From NCBI RefSeq assembly GCF_000716445.1, contig NZ_JNWK01000003.1, positions 62,001 to 126,000 of the forward strand: a DNA stretch of 64,000 nt, in the 5' to 3' direction. Below the pieces are notes generated by a model that saw nothing but the letters and a program-made list of their open reading frames with translations, did no database searches and had not been told where the DNA came from. Positions 25,882-34,698 of this stretch are shown piece by piece. How positions within the stretch are numbered: position 1 is the first letter of the stretch; every line of letters starts with the position of its first letter. This DNA is from Streptomyces wedmorensis (GTDB lineage Bacteria; Actinomycetota; Actinomycetes; Streptomycetales; Streptomycetaceae). The position numbers were made by a program, and so were the translations under genes.

Positions 25882-26688
25882 TCAGGCGGACGTGCCCTGG
25901 TCGAGCCGCGACAGGTCCACCGTCTCGTCGGCGGGCGGGACCTTCACCTCGACCGGCTTGTCGTAGTCGGAGAGGACTACCGAGCCGGGTTCGTCGCCAC
26001 CCGTGCTGACCATCTTCCGGATGTACGGCTTGCCCTCCTGGGAGACGGACACGGTGGTGGTCTCGTCGCCCTCCTTCTTCACCAGGGTGGCGACGGGGGT
26101 GCCGTCGACCTCGGCGTCCGGTCCGCGGGTCAGTCCGCGGGGTTCCCCGTCGTCCTCGCCGAGGTCGGCGAGGAGCGACTTGAGGTCGCAGACGCCGCCG
26201 AGGTCGTCGCTGCCGGCCTGGCCGGGGGCGATCTTCAGCCAGCGGCCCTTGAGCAGTTCGATCGTGGCGTCGATCTGCGGTTCGGGCATGTCCTGGGAGG
26301 TCAGGGACGCCCGCCAGAAGGCCTCGTCGCCCTTCAGGTACGTGATGTCGTCGCTCTTGCGGAGTTCGGCGGTGCCGCCCTGGATCCGCATCCGGCCGGT
26401 GCACTGCTCCTGGTCGTCGACGGCGAAGTCGACGTCGACGGGCTGTCCGTCCGTGACGACCCGGCCGGTCATGCGGAGCGAGGTCGCGGACTGCGTCGCG
26501 GTGACGGCCCGGTCGCCGATCTCGTCGGCGGGGACTCCGGCGAAGGGGTCGGGCGAGGGGGCGACGGCGGCGGCGCTCGGCGGGCCGCCGGCGGTCGCCC
26601 AGGCCGCCGCCGGCGCGGGACCCGCGACGACGGCGACCGCGCAGACGACGGCCGCGGCGCGGAGCTTTCGGTGGGAGTGGGACGTCAT
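25882..26688 (-). CDS. Secreted LppX/LprG-like protein without lipobox
   Basis: A 268-residue protein with a signal peptide (about 1-30; basic start then an Ala/Val-rich core ending near AAAWATAG). The mature part resembles its upstream paralogue: DPFAGVPADEIGDRAV, YLKGDEAFWRASL, LLKGRWLKI and a C-terminal VPPADETVDLS. The fold probably resembles LppX/LprAFG lipid-binding lipoproteins. Unlike the paralogue it has no lipobox cysteine, so it should be released or held in another way. The start has a GAGGAGG site. It lies between the paralogue and adnB on the same strand. Confidence 0.75.
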   Translation of the reverse strand: MTSHSHRKLRAAAVVCAVAVVAGPAPAAAWATAGGPPSAAAVAPSPDPFAGVPADEIGDRAVTATQSATSLRMTGRVVTDGQPVDVDFAVDDQEQCTGRMRIQGGTAELRKSDDITYLKGDEAFWRASLTSQDMPEPQIDATIELLKGRWLKIAPGQAGSDDLGGVCDLKSLLADLGEDDGEPRGLTRGPDAEVDGTPVATLVKKEGDETTTVSVSQEGKPYIRKMVSTGGDEPGSVVLSDYDKPVEVKVPPADETVDLSRLDQGTSA

Positions 26689-26777
26689 GCGAGCCTCCTC
26701 GCTGATTCCCCCGGGCCGTCTCACCAGGGTCGCCCCGCGCTCGCGTGCCCGCTACTCCTGGGGTGCGGGCCGGTGCG

Positions 26778-27545
26778 TCAGGAGGCGCCCTTCATGAGCT
26801 CCGCCATGTCCACGGTCTGGTCGGCCGGCGGGACGGTGACGGTGACGGGCTTGTCGAAGTCGCCGAGGTCGACGGTGCCCGGGTCGTCGCCGCCGGTGGT
26901 CACGACGCGGAGGATGTACGGCTTGGCTGCGTCCTTGGCGACGTAGAAGGTCGTGGTCTCGGCCTTGTCCTTCTTGCTGAGCACGGCGGCGGGCTTGCCG
27001 TCGACGTCGGCGTCGGCCTCGCGGGTCATGCCCTTGCGCGGCGTCTCCTCGTCCATGTCCTTGACGATCTGCTTGAGGTCGCAGAACGCGCCGGCGCCGC
27101 CCTCGCCCGCGCCGCTCTCGTTCGGCATCTTCAGCCAGCGGCCCTTGAGGAGCGCGGACATGGAGTCGGACTCCTCAGCGGAGGCGCCCTCCTCGCCGCC
27201 GCTGGACTTCCAGAAGGCGTCGTCGCCCTTCATGTAGCTGGTGCCGCCGGTGCCGACGATCTCGGCGCTGCCGCCCTTGGGGGCCTTCATCGTGCCCTGG
27301 CAGTTGCCCTTGTCGTCGACGGAGAACTCGACGGTCATCTCCTCGCCGTCGGTCTTGCCGGTGCCGTGCATGCGGAAGGCGGTGGCGCCCTTGGTGGTCT
27401 CGACCGCCTTGTCGGCGATGGCGTCGGCGGTGAGTCCCGCGAACGGGTCGGCGGCCTTGTCCTCGCCCTTGGAACAGCCGGTGGCACCCGCGATCACGGC
27501 CACGCAGACCGTCGCCGCAGCCCAGAGCTTCCTGTTGGCCCTCAT
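26778..27545 (-). CDS. LppX/LprG-like lipoprotein
   Basis: A 255-residue lipoprotein. The lipobox ATGC at residues 21-24 (IAGATGCSKG) marks Cys24 for lipidation. The mature part has DPFAGLTADAIADKAVETTKGATAFRM, YMKGDDAFW, LLKGRWLKM and VPPADQTVDMAELMKG. This pattern suggests an LppX/LprAFG-like beta half-barrel that could carry a lipid or sense the envelope. The ATG has a GAGGAGAA site. It is paralogous to the next gene on the same strand (89 bp apart). The role beside adnAB is unknown. Confidence 0.8.
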   Translation of the reverse strand: MRANRKLWAAATVCVAVIAGATGCSKGEDKAADPFAGLTADAIADKAVETTKGATAFRMHGTGKTDGEEMTVEFSVDDKGNCQGTMKAPKGGSAEIVGTGGTSYMKGDDAFWKSSGGEEGASAEESDSMSALLKGRWLKMPNESGAGEGGAGAFCDLKQIVKDMDEETPRKGMTREADADVDGKPAAVLSKKDKAETTTFYVAKDAAKPYILRVVTTGGDDPGTVDLGDFDKPVTVTVPPADQTVDMAELMKGAS

Positions 27546-27698
27546 TGCGCGTTCTCCTCACAGCCGTCCCGGACGGCGGTTTTCACAGCTTGTCTTCACG
27601 ACGCCTTTACGCGGAGTCGCGAAGACATTGACGGGTGAGGCTGAACAATGGATGCACGGAGAGGAACGTGACGCTCCGCACAAAGCACCGGGAGGGTG

Positions 27699-30600
27699 TC
27701 AGTCGACGACCTGGCGGCCTTCCGGCCGGGCGCTGCACGAGGCCCGGAAGGCGCAGGTCGTGCAGTGCTGGCCGGTGCTCGGGGTGAACCGTTCGTCGAG
27801 GACCCGGCCGGCCGCGGTGGCGAGCAGCTCGCCGACCCACTCCCCCGCCAGGGGCTGCTGGGCCTGCACCTTCGGCAGGGCGTCCCCGCCCTCCTTCTGC
27901 GGGGCGCCCTGCCGCAGCTGGACGAGTTCGGCGCCGCCGGGTTCGGGGCGCCGCCCGTCGAAGACCTCGTCGAGGGCGCCTTCCCGGACCGCGAGCTGGT
28001 AGACGGCGAGCTGCGGGTGGTGGGCGACCTCGTCGCGGGTGGGGGCCGACTTGCCGGTCTTGAAGTCGACGACGTACGCGCGCCCGTGCTCGTCGGTCTC
28101 GACGCGGTCCATGGAGCCGCGGATGCGGACCTCGTACTCCCCCGCCTCCAGGGTGACGTCGAAGCCGTGCTCGGAGGCGGCGGGGGTGCGGCCGCCGCGG
28201 TCCATGACGTGCCAGCTCAGGAAGCGTTCGAGGGCCGCGCGCGCGTTGCCCTTCTCCTGCGCCGACTTCCAGGGCGCGTCGAAGGCGAGGGCGTCCCAGA
28301 CGGAGTCGAGGCGGGCCATGAGGACGTCGAGGTCGGCGGGGGTGCGGCCGGTGGCGACCTCGTCGGCGAGCACGTGGACGACGTTGCCGAAGCCCTGGGC
28401 GGCGGTGGCCGGCGCCGCGGCCTTGACCTCACGGCCCAGGAACCACTGGAGGGAGCAGGTGCCGACCAGGTTCTCCAGGGAGCTCGGCGAGAGCGCCACG
28501 GGCCGGTCGCGCTCGCGCAGCGGCTCGGGGCCGCGCGTCGGCTCGAACAGGCCCCACCAGCGGTCCGGGTGCGCGGCCGGGACGAGCGGCTGCCCCTCGT
28601 CGTCGGCGAGCGAGGCGAGGGAGGCGAGCCGCTGGGCCGCCGCGTCGCGGAGGGCGGGCGAGGCGTCCGGGTCGACGGTGGTGGCGCGCAGCTCGGCGAC
28701 CAGGGCGGAGACGGCGAGGGGGCGGCGGGGGCGGCCGGGGACGTCCTTCGGTTCGGCGCCGAGCTCGGCGAGGAAGCGGGACGGCTGGTCGCCGTCCTCG
28801 GCGGCGGCCTTCACCGCGGTGACGACGAGCCGGTCACGCGCGCGCGTGGCGGCCACGTAGAAGAGGCGGCGTTCCTCGGCGAGGAGGGCGCCAGGGGTGA
28901 GGGGTTCGGCGAGGCCGTCGCGGCCGATGCGGTCCGCCTCCAGGAGGGAGCCGCGCCTGCGCAGGTCCGGCCAGAGGCCGTCCTGCAGGCCGGCGACGAC
29001 GACGAGGCCCCATTCGAGGCCCTTGGAACGGTGGGCGGTCATGAGGCGGACGGCGTCCGGCCGGGTGTGGCGGCGGGTGAGGGTGTCCGCGGCGATGTCC
29101 TGGGCGTCGAGCTCCTCCAGGAAGTTGAGGACGCCGCGGCCGCCGACGCGTTCCTCGGCGCGGGCGGCCGTCTCGAAGAGGGCGCAGACGGCGTCGAGGT
29201 CACGGTCGGCGTTGCGCCCGGCGGGGCCGCCGCGGAGGGCGGCGCGCTCCAGGCGGCCGGGCCAGGGGGTGCCGTTCCAGAGCACCCAGAGGGCCTCCTC
29301 GGCGGTGCCGCCGGCGTCGAGCAGCGCACGGGTCTCCTGGAGCAGGTCGCCGAGCCGCTTGGCGCCGCGGGCGTAGGCCGGGTCGTGGGCGGCGAGGCGC
29401 TCGGGTTCGGCGAGGGCGCGGGCGAGGAGGACGTCGGAGGGGGGCGGGACCTTGTTGCCGGCGGCGCGTTCCTCGTCGCGGAGGGCACGGCCGAGCCTCC
29501 GCAGATCCGCCGGGTCGACACCCGCGAGGGGTGACGCGAGGAGTTCCAGGGCGGTCTCCACCGGGAGCCGGCCGGTGGCGTCGGCGCCGGGGGCGCCCGG
29601 GGTCCCCGCCTCGGCGGCGTCGGTTCCGGCGGGCGCCGGGCCCTCGGCGTCCTCGGCCGAGGCGTCCTGCGCGGGCGCGGCGTCCCGCGCGGGCACGGCG
29701 TCCCGCGGCTCGCCGTCCGGGGCGGGTGCGGCGCCGTCGTCGGTCGTGCCCACCCGTTCCGCCCCTGCGGAACGCATGCCCGCGCCCCGCTCGGAGGAGA
29801 CCGCGCGGAGGGCGAGGAGCAGCGGGGCGACGGCGGGCTCGTGGCGGAGGGGGGTGTCGGCGGTGTCGGTCTCGACGGGGACGCCGGCGGAGGTGAGGGC
29901 GCGGCGGAGGGAGGGGAGGGCGACGGCGGCGCGGGTGAGGACGGCCATGTCCTGCCAGGGGACGCCGTCCTCGAGGTGGGCGCGGCGGAGGAGGTCGGCG
30001 ATGTTCTCGGCCTCCGCGGAGGCGGTGGGGTAGGTGTACGCCTCCGCCCGGCCGCCGTCCCGGACGGGTGCGAGGTCGCGGTGGGCGCGGACCTTGTCGG
30101 CGGGGAGCCGGGGCATCGGCATCCGCTGGGCGAGCTGCCGGGTCGCGTCGAGGAGCCGGGCGCCGGAGCGGCGGGAGGTGCGGAGGACGCGGACGGGGGC
30201 GCCGCCGAAGGCGGCGGGGAAGTCGAGGATGCCGTTCACGTCGGCACCGCGGAAGGCGTAGATGGACTGGTCGGGGTCGCCGAAGGCGACGACGTCGCCG
30301 CGGCCGCCGCCCGCGAGCGCGTGCAGGAGGCGGACCTGCGCCGGGTCGGTGTCCTGGTATTCGTCGACGTACACGGCGTCGTAGGCGGGCAGGGTGACGC
30401 TCGCGGCGAGCGGGACGGCCCGGTGGACGAGCTCCGTGTAGTCGAGGACGCCCTGGAGGTCGAGGACGTCGAGGTACTCGGCGAGGAAGCCCGCGGCTGC
30501 CTTCCAGTCGGGGCGGCCGACCCGGTCCGCGAAGCGGGCGAGGGCGTCGGGGCCGAGGCCGAGTTCGCGGGAGCGTGCGAGGACGGCCCGCACCTCGTCG

Positions 30601-31169
30601 GCGAAGCCGCGGGTGGTGAGGCAGGCGCGCAGTTCGTCGGGCCAGCGGACCCGCCCGAGGCCGGTCTTCTCCAGGTCGATCTGGCCGGCGAGCAGCTCGC
30701 GGACGGCGAGGTCCTGCTCGGGGCCGGAGAGCAGCCGGAGGGGTTCGGCGAAGAGTTCGGCGTCCTGGTGGGCGCGGATCAGCGCGTAACAGTAGGAGTG
30801 GAAGGTGGTCGCCTGGGGCGGGCGACGGCCGCCGAGCCGGGCGGCCATGCGGTCGCGGAGTTCGACGGCGGCCTTGCGGCTGAAGGTGAGGACGAGGAGG
30901 CGTTCGGGGTCGGCGCCGGCTTCCATGCGGGCGGCGACGGCCTCGACCAACGTCGTCGTCTTGCCGGTGCCGGGTCCGGCGAGGACGAGAAGCGGTCCGC
31001 CGCGGTGGTCAACCACGTGCCGCTGGGCTGCGTCCAGCTGAGGGGGATCCTGCGGGGCCGGCGTGGTGCGCACCAGTCGGTACGCGCCCGGGGTCCGCTG
31101 CCGGCCCGAACCCGGGTACGGCTGTCCCTGGTGCGGCGGCGTACGCCGGGTGGTGGAGGAGGTGCTCAC
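27699..31169 (-). CDS. adnA: AdnA, UvrD-like plus AddB/RecB-like nuclease subunit
   Basis: A 1156-residue partner of AdnB. The N-terminal motor has Walker A GPGTGKTT (about 65-72), VYVDEYQDTDPAQ, AFGDPDQSIYAFRGAD and AATRARDRL. The C-terminal nuclease has VVDFKTGK and HPQLAVYQL, with cysteines in LVGTCSLQWFLG and CTTCAFRASC placed as in iron-sulfur nucleases of the AddB/Cas4 kind. A dispersed repeat is read in frame near residue 468 within an Ala/Pro/Asp-rich linker of about 80 residues. The GTG at 31167-31169 is the likely start; no strong ribosome-binding site was seen. Confidence 0.88.
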   Translation of the reverse strand: MSTSSTTRRTPPHQGQPYPGSGRQRTPGAYRLVRTTPAPQDPPQLDAAQRHVVDHRGGPLLVLAGPGTGKTTTLVEAVAARMEAGADPERLLVLTFSRKAAVELRDRMAARLGGRRPPQATTFHSYCYALIRAHQDAELFAEPLRLLSGPEQDLAVRELLAGQIDLEKTGLGRVRWPDELRACLTTRGFADEVRAVLARSRELGLGPDALARFADRVGRPDWKAAAGFLAEYLDVLDLQGVLDYTELVHRAVPLAASVTLPAYDAVYVDEYQDTDPAQVRLLHALAGGGRGDVVAFGDPDQSIYAFRGADVNGILDFPAAFGGAPVRVLRTSRRSGARLLDATRQLAQRMPMPRLPADKVRAHRDLAPVRDGGRAEAYTYPTASAEAENIADLLRRAHLEDGVPWQDMAVLTRAAVALPSLRRALTSAGVPVETDTADTPLRHEPAVAPLLLALRAVSSERGAGMRSAGAERVGTTDDGAAPAPDGEPRDAVPARDAAPAQDASAEDAEGPAPAGTDAAEAGTPGAPGADATGRLPVETALELLASPLAGVDPADLRRLGRALRDEERAAGNKVPPPSDVLLARALAEPERLAAHDPAYARGAKRLGDLLQETRALLDAGGTAEEALWVLWNGTPWPGRLERAALRGGPAGRNADRDLDAVCALFETAARAEERVGGRGVLNFLEELDAQDIAADTLTRRHTRPDAVRLMTAHRSKGLEWGLVVVAGLQDGLWPDLRRRGSLLEADRIGRDGLAEPLTPGALLAEERRLFYVAATRARDRLVVTAVKAAAEDGDQPSRFLAELGAEPKDVPGRPRRPLAVSALVAELRATTVDPDASPALRDAAAQRLASLASLADDEGQPLVPAAHPDRWWGLFEPTRGPEPLRERDRPVALSPSSLENLVGTCSLQWFLGREVKAAAPATAAQGFGNVVHVLADEVATGRTPADLDVLMARLDSVWDALAFDAPWKSAQEKGNARAALERFLSWHVMDRGGRTPAASEHGFDVTLEAGEYEVRIRGSMDRVETDEHGRAYVVDFKTGKSAPTRDEVAHHPQLAVYQLAVREGALDEVFDGRRPEPGGAELVQLRQGAPQKEGGDALPKVQAQQPLAGEWVGELLATAAGRVLDERFTPSTGQHCTTCAFRASCSARPEGRQVVD
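29743..29783 (+). repeat. Dispersed repeat copy D, inside adnA
   Basis: It contains GTCGTGCCCACCC, the core GTTCCGCCCCTGCGGAAC and CATGCCCGC. In adnA (minus strand) it is translated as AGMRSAGAERVGTT, a different reading frame of the element from that used in adnB. Confidence 0.7.
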
Positions 31170-31417
31170 GTGGATCGCCGGTCCTGGTGGGTGTGGTGGT
31201 GCGGGTGAGGCGGCCGTGTGCCGTGGCCACCGCCTCGGGGGGCGCCTCGGACGCCGGCCGGCAGGCCGCCCCACGAGTCGTCCCGGGAGTCGGCCGTGCG
31301 GCCGCCCCGCGAGTCGCGCACGTCGACGTTACGCGAAGCGGACCGCCCGCGAGCCGTACTCCCGACGGCGTCCACCCCTGCGGGGCCGTCCCGCCCGTGC
31401 CTTCCGGGGCCGCGCCC

Positions 31418-31825
31418 TCAGGTGTGAGTTCCGGCACCCCCGCCGGTCTCCGGGTCGGCACCCGGTGCGGGATCCGGGCTGCCGTCCCAGCGGGCCCGTC
31501 GCATGTCGATCCGGGGTACGTGTCCCTCGGCAGCGGGGCCGGCCGCGCGCAGCGGGGTGCCCTCGTCGCGGTAGTGGCCGAGGGCCCGCAGCTCGTGACC
31601 GGGGAGGAGGGCGCCGTCCGCACGGACGACCCGCCACCACGGTGCGGAACCTCCGTAGAGGGCCATCACCCGGCCCACCTGTCGCGGCCCGCCCTCGCCC
31701 AGCCACTCGGCCACGTCGCCGTAGGTCATGACCCGGCCGGGCGGGATCCCGTCGGCGACGTCGAGCACCCGCTCCGCGTACTCGGGCAGTTCTCCGGTCT
31801 CCCCCACGGGTTCCTCCATGCTCAT
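31418..31825 (-). CDS. Alkyltransferase-like (ATL) DNA-binding protein, no catalytic Cys
   Basis: About 135 residues of the O6-alkylguanine-DNA alkyltransferase-like fold: PPGRVMTYGDVAEWLG, then RQVGRVMALYGGSAPWWRVVRADG. In true methyltransferases the recognition segment reads PCHRV; here the cysteine position is a tryptophan (PWWRVV), so it should bind alkylated DNA and flag it for excision repair rather than repair it. The C-terminal tail is Pro/Gly/Asp-rich. Start choices at 31819, 31825 and 31834 are all in frame. Rv3204 is the syntenic counterpart. Confidence 0.88.
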   Translation of the reverse strand: MSMEEPVGETGELPEYAERVLDVADGIPPGRVMTYGDVAEWLGEGGPRQVGRVMALYGGSAPWWRVVRADGALLPGHELRALGHYRDEGTPLRAAGPAAEGHVPRIDMRRARWDGSPDPAPGADPETGGGAGTHT

Positions 31826-31990
31826 CCGCCCCATCCTGCCTCACCCCACCGACATGGCCCTGATGCCTCCGCGTGGCGGCTCTTCGTGCCACCATCGTCC
31901 GGGCGGTGACTGGTGATACGAGATCAAGAGCGACAAGTACAAGAAAAAGAACGTGATCGACGAGAAGCGCACGAAGAGACGGACAGGGTG

Positions 31991-34627
31991 ATGGGGCAGG
32001 ACAGGCAGCCTCCTGAGGAGGGCGAGGCCGACGTGCCCGAGCGGGTGTCCGGGGACGAGCCGCTGCTCGCCGCCCGCGTCCACCGGCCCTCCGATCTGAT
32101 GCGGCTGCTCGTCGGGCTGCTCGCCATCGGGCTCGTCATCGCCATCGCGGCGTTCGCCCACGCCACGACCTCCGGCCTGGAACAGGACATCAACAAGGGC
32201 GCCGTCGGCGCTCCCGACGTCTTCGTCAAGATCGCCGGTCTCGTCTCCTCTATCGCCGTCCTGCTCGTCCCGGTCGCCTTCGCCATCGAGCGGCTGATCA
32301 AGCGCGACGGGCTGCGCATCGCGGACGGCGTCCTCGCCGCCGTCCTCGCCCACGGCGTCACCCTCGCCACCGACCTCTGGGTCGCCCAGGCCGCGCCCGG
32401 CACCATCCAGGACGCGCTGACCCAGCCGCAGTCCGGCGGCGGCCTCACCGACCCGGTGCACAACTACCTCGCGCCCGTCATCGCGTACATGACCGCCGTC
32501 GGCATGGCCCGCAGGCCGCGCTGGCGGGTGTCGCTGTGGGTGGTGCTGCTGCTCGACGCGTTCACGATGCTGGTGGCCGGCTACACCACCGCCCTGTCGA
32601 TCATCCTGACCGTCCTGATCGGCTGGACGGTGGCCTACGGCACGCTGTACGCGGTCGGCTGCCCCAACGTCAGGCCCACCGGGCAGACGCTCCTCGCCGG
32701 CCTTCGCCGGGTCGGCTTCCGGCCGGTGACGGCGCTGCGCGCGGAGGGCGTGCCGGACTCGGCCGACAGCGGGGACCGCGGACGCCGGTACATCGTGACG
32801 CTGGAGGACGGGCCGCCGCTGGACGTCACCGTCGTCGACCGGGAGCAGCAGGCGCACGGCTTCTTCTACCGGGCGTGGCGGCGGATCACCCTGCGGACGA
32901 TCACCACCCGCCGGTCGATCGTGTCGCTGCGCCAGGCTCTGGAGCAGGAGGCGCTCCTCGCGTACGCGGCGATCGCCGCCGGGGCGAACGCGCCGAAGCT
33001 GATCGCGACCTCGGAGCTCGGTCCGGACGCGGTGATGCTCGTGTACGAGCACATCGGCGGCCGGAGCCTGGACTCGCTGGACGACGACGAGATCACCGAC
33101 GAGCTGGTCAGCAGCGCCTGGCGGCAGGTACGGGCGCTGCAGTCGCGCCGGATCGCGCACCGCAGGCTGACGGGCGACGCGATATTGGTGGATCGTTCCG
33201 GCAAGGTGATCCTCACCGATCTGCGCGGCGGCGAGATCGCGGCGGGCGATCTGATCCTGCGGATGGACATCGCCCAGCTGCTCACCACCCTCGGCCTGCG
33301 TGTCGGTGCCGAGCGGGCGGTCACCGCGGCCGTCGGCGTCCTCGGCCCTGACACCGTCGCCGACTGTCTGCCGCTGCTCCAGCCGATCGCGCTGAGCCGC
33401 TCCACGCGCGCGACGCTGCGGAAGCTGGCGCGCGAGCGGTCGGGCCGCGAGCGGGAGGCCGTGCTCGCGGCCTCCGAGGCGGCCAAGCACGAGCGGGAGC
33501 TCGCCAAGGCGGCCGCGGCGGACCAGAAGGACGTGCGGGCCGAGACGAAGGCCGAGAAGAAGGCGGACAAGAAGGCCGAGAAGCGGGCCCTCGACACGGC
33601 GCTCGACGAGGCCCGCGAAGAGGACCTGCTCGCCCAGATCCGGCAGCAGGTGCTGCTGATCCGCCCGCAGGCCCCGGTGGAGCCGGTCCGTCTGGAGCGG
33701 ATCAAGCCGCGGACCCTGGTCAGCCTCATCGCGGGCGCGGTCGCCGCGTACTTCCTGCTCTCGCAGATCGCCCGGACGCCGCTGTCGACGATCAGCGAGG
33801 CGGACTGGCGCTGGGTGGCGGCCGCCGTGCTGTTCTCGGCGGTCAGCTATGTGGCGGCGGCGATGAGCCTGCTCGGCTTCGTGCCCGAGCGGGTCGGCTT
33901 CTGGCGGACGGTGGTGGCGCAGGTCGCCGGCTCGTTCGTGAAGATCGTCGCCCCGGCGGCGGTCGGCGGTGTCGCCCTGAACACCCGCTTCCTCCAGCGC
34001 GCGGGCGTACGCCCGGGGCTCGCGGTGGCGAGCGTCGGCGCCTCGCAGCTGTTCGGGCTCGGGGCGCACATCCTGCTCCTGCTGTCCTTCGGCTATCTGA
34101 CGGGCACGGAGAAGTCGCAGTCCTTCACCCCGTCGAGGACGGTCATCGCCGGACTCCTGACGGTCGCGGTGCTCGTCCTGGTGGTGACGGCGATCCCGTT
34201 CATGCGCAAGTTCGTGTCGACGCGGCTGCGCTCGCTCTTCGCCGGTGTGGTGCCGCGCATGCTGGACGTGCTCCAGCGGCCCATGAAGCTGGCGACGGGC
34301 ATCGGCGGGATGCTGCTCCTGACCATCGTGTTCGTCCTCTGTCTGGACGCCTCGATCCGGGCGTTCAGCCACGGGAACCAGACGATCAGCTACGCGACCG
34401 TGGCCGTCGTCTTCCTCGCGGGCAACGCGCTCGGTTCGGCGGCGCCCACCCCGGGCGGTGTCGGCGCGGTCGAGGGCGCGCTCACCTTCGGTCTGGTCAC
34501 CGTCGGCGGCCTGCCGCTGGAGGTCGCCACCCCGGCGGTGCTGCTGTACCGCCTGCTCACCCTGTGGATCCCGGTCCTGCCGGGCTGGCTCTGCTTCAAC
34601 TGGCTGACGAAGCGCGAGGCGCTCTAG
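31991..34627 (+). CDS. Large membrane protein: kinase-like domain plus LPG-synthase/flippase region
   Basis: About 878 residues. Order: an N-terminal set of membrane helices (about 35-200), a cytoplasmic kinase-like domain (about 290-470; LVYEHIGG hinge, HRRLTGDAILVDRSGKVILTDLRGGEIA where a kinase has its catalytic loop and DFG), a Lys/Glu-rich coiled segment (about 490-535), and a C-terminal lysylphosphatidylglycerol-synthase-type transmembrane region (about 565-870, with GSAAPTPGGVGAVEGAL). The catalytic Asp and Asn of kinases are missing, so the middle is probably a pseudokinase. The protein may move or modify a lipid. The GTG at 31913 would extend it by 26 residues. Confidence 0.85.
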   Translation: MGQDRQPPEEGEADVPERVSGDEPLLAARVHRPSDLMRLLVGLLAIGLVIAIAAFAHATTSGLEQDINKGAVGAPDVFVKIAGLVSSIAVLLVPVAFAIERLIKRDGLRIADGVLAAVLAHGVTLATDLWVAQAAPGTIQDALTQPQSGGGLTDPVHNYLAPVIAYMTAVGMARRPRWRVSLWVVLLLDAFTMLVAGYTTALSIILTVLIGWTVAYGTLYAVGCPNVRPTGQTLLAGLRRVGFRPVTALRAEGVPDSADSGDRGRRYIVTLEDGPPLDVTVVDREQQAHGFFYRAWRRITLRTITTRRSIVSLRQALEQEALLAYAAIAAGANAPKLIATSELGPDAVMLVYEHIGGRSLDSLDDDEITDELVSSAWRQVRALQSRRIAHRRLTGDAILVDRSGKVILTDLRGGEIAAGDLILRMDIAQLLTTLGLRVGAERAVTAAVGVLGPDTVADCLPLLQPIALSRSTRATLRKLARERSGREREAVLAASEAAKHERELAKAAAADQKDVRAETKAEKKADKKAEKRALDTALDEAREEDLLAQIRQQVLLIRPQAPVEPVRLERIKPRTLVSLIAGAVAAYFLLSQIARTPLSTISEADWRWVAAAVLFSAVSYVAAAMSLLGFVPERVGFWRTVVAQVAGSFVKIVAPAAVGGVALNTRFLQRAGVRPGLAVASVGASQLFGLGAHILLLLSFGYLTGTEKSQSFTPSRTVIAGLLTVAVLVLVVTAIPFMRKFVSTRLRSLFAGVVPRMLDVLQRPMKLATGIGGMLLLTIVFVLCLDASIRAFSHGNQTISYATVAVVFLAGNALGSAAPTPGGVGAVEGALTFGLVTVGGLPLEVATPAVLLYRLLTLWIPVLPGWLCFNWLTKREAL

Positions 34628-34698
34628 GAAGCCTGCCGGGGCACCCGGTTGGACCTCCGTCCCGCGCGGGCGGGCGGGCGGCGGCCCACGATGGGCGT

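Noticed and set aside
31418..31825. O6-methylguanine-DNA methyltransferase
   Set aside because: The catalytic PCHR cysteine is replaced (PWWRVV), so it is alkyltransferase-like only.
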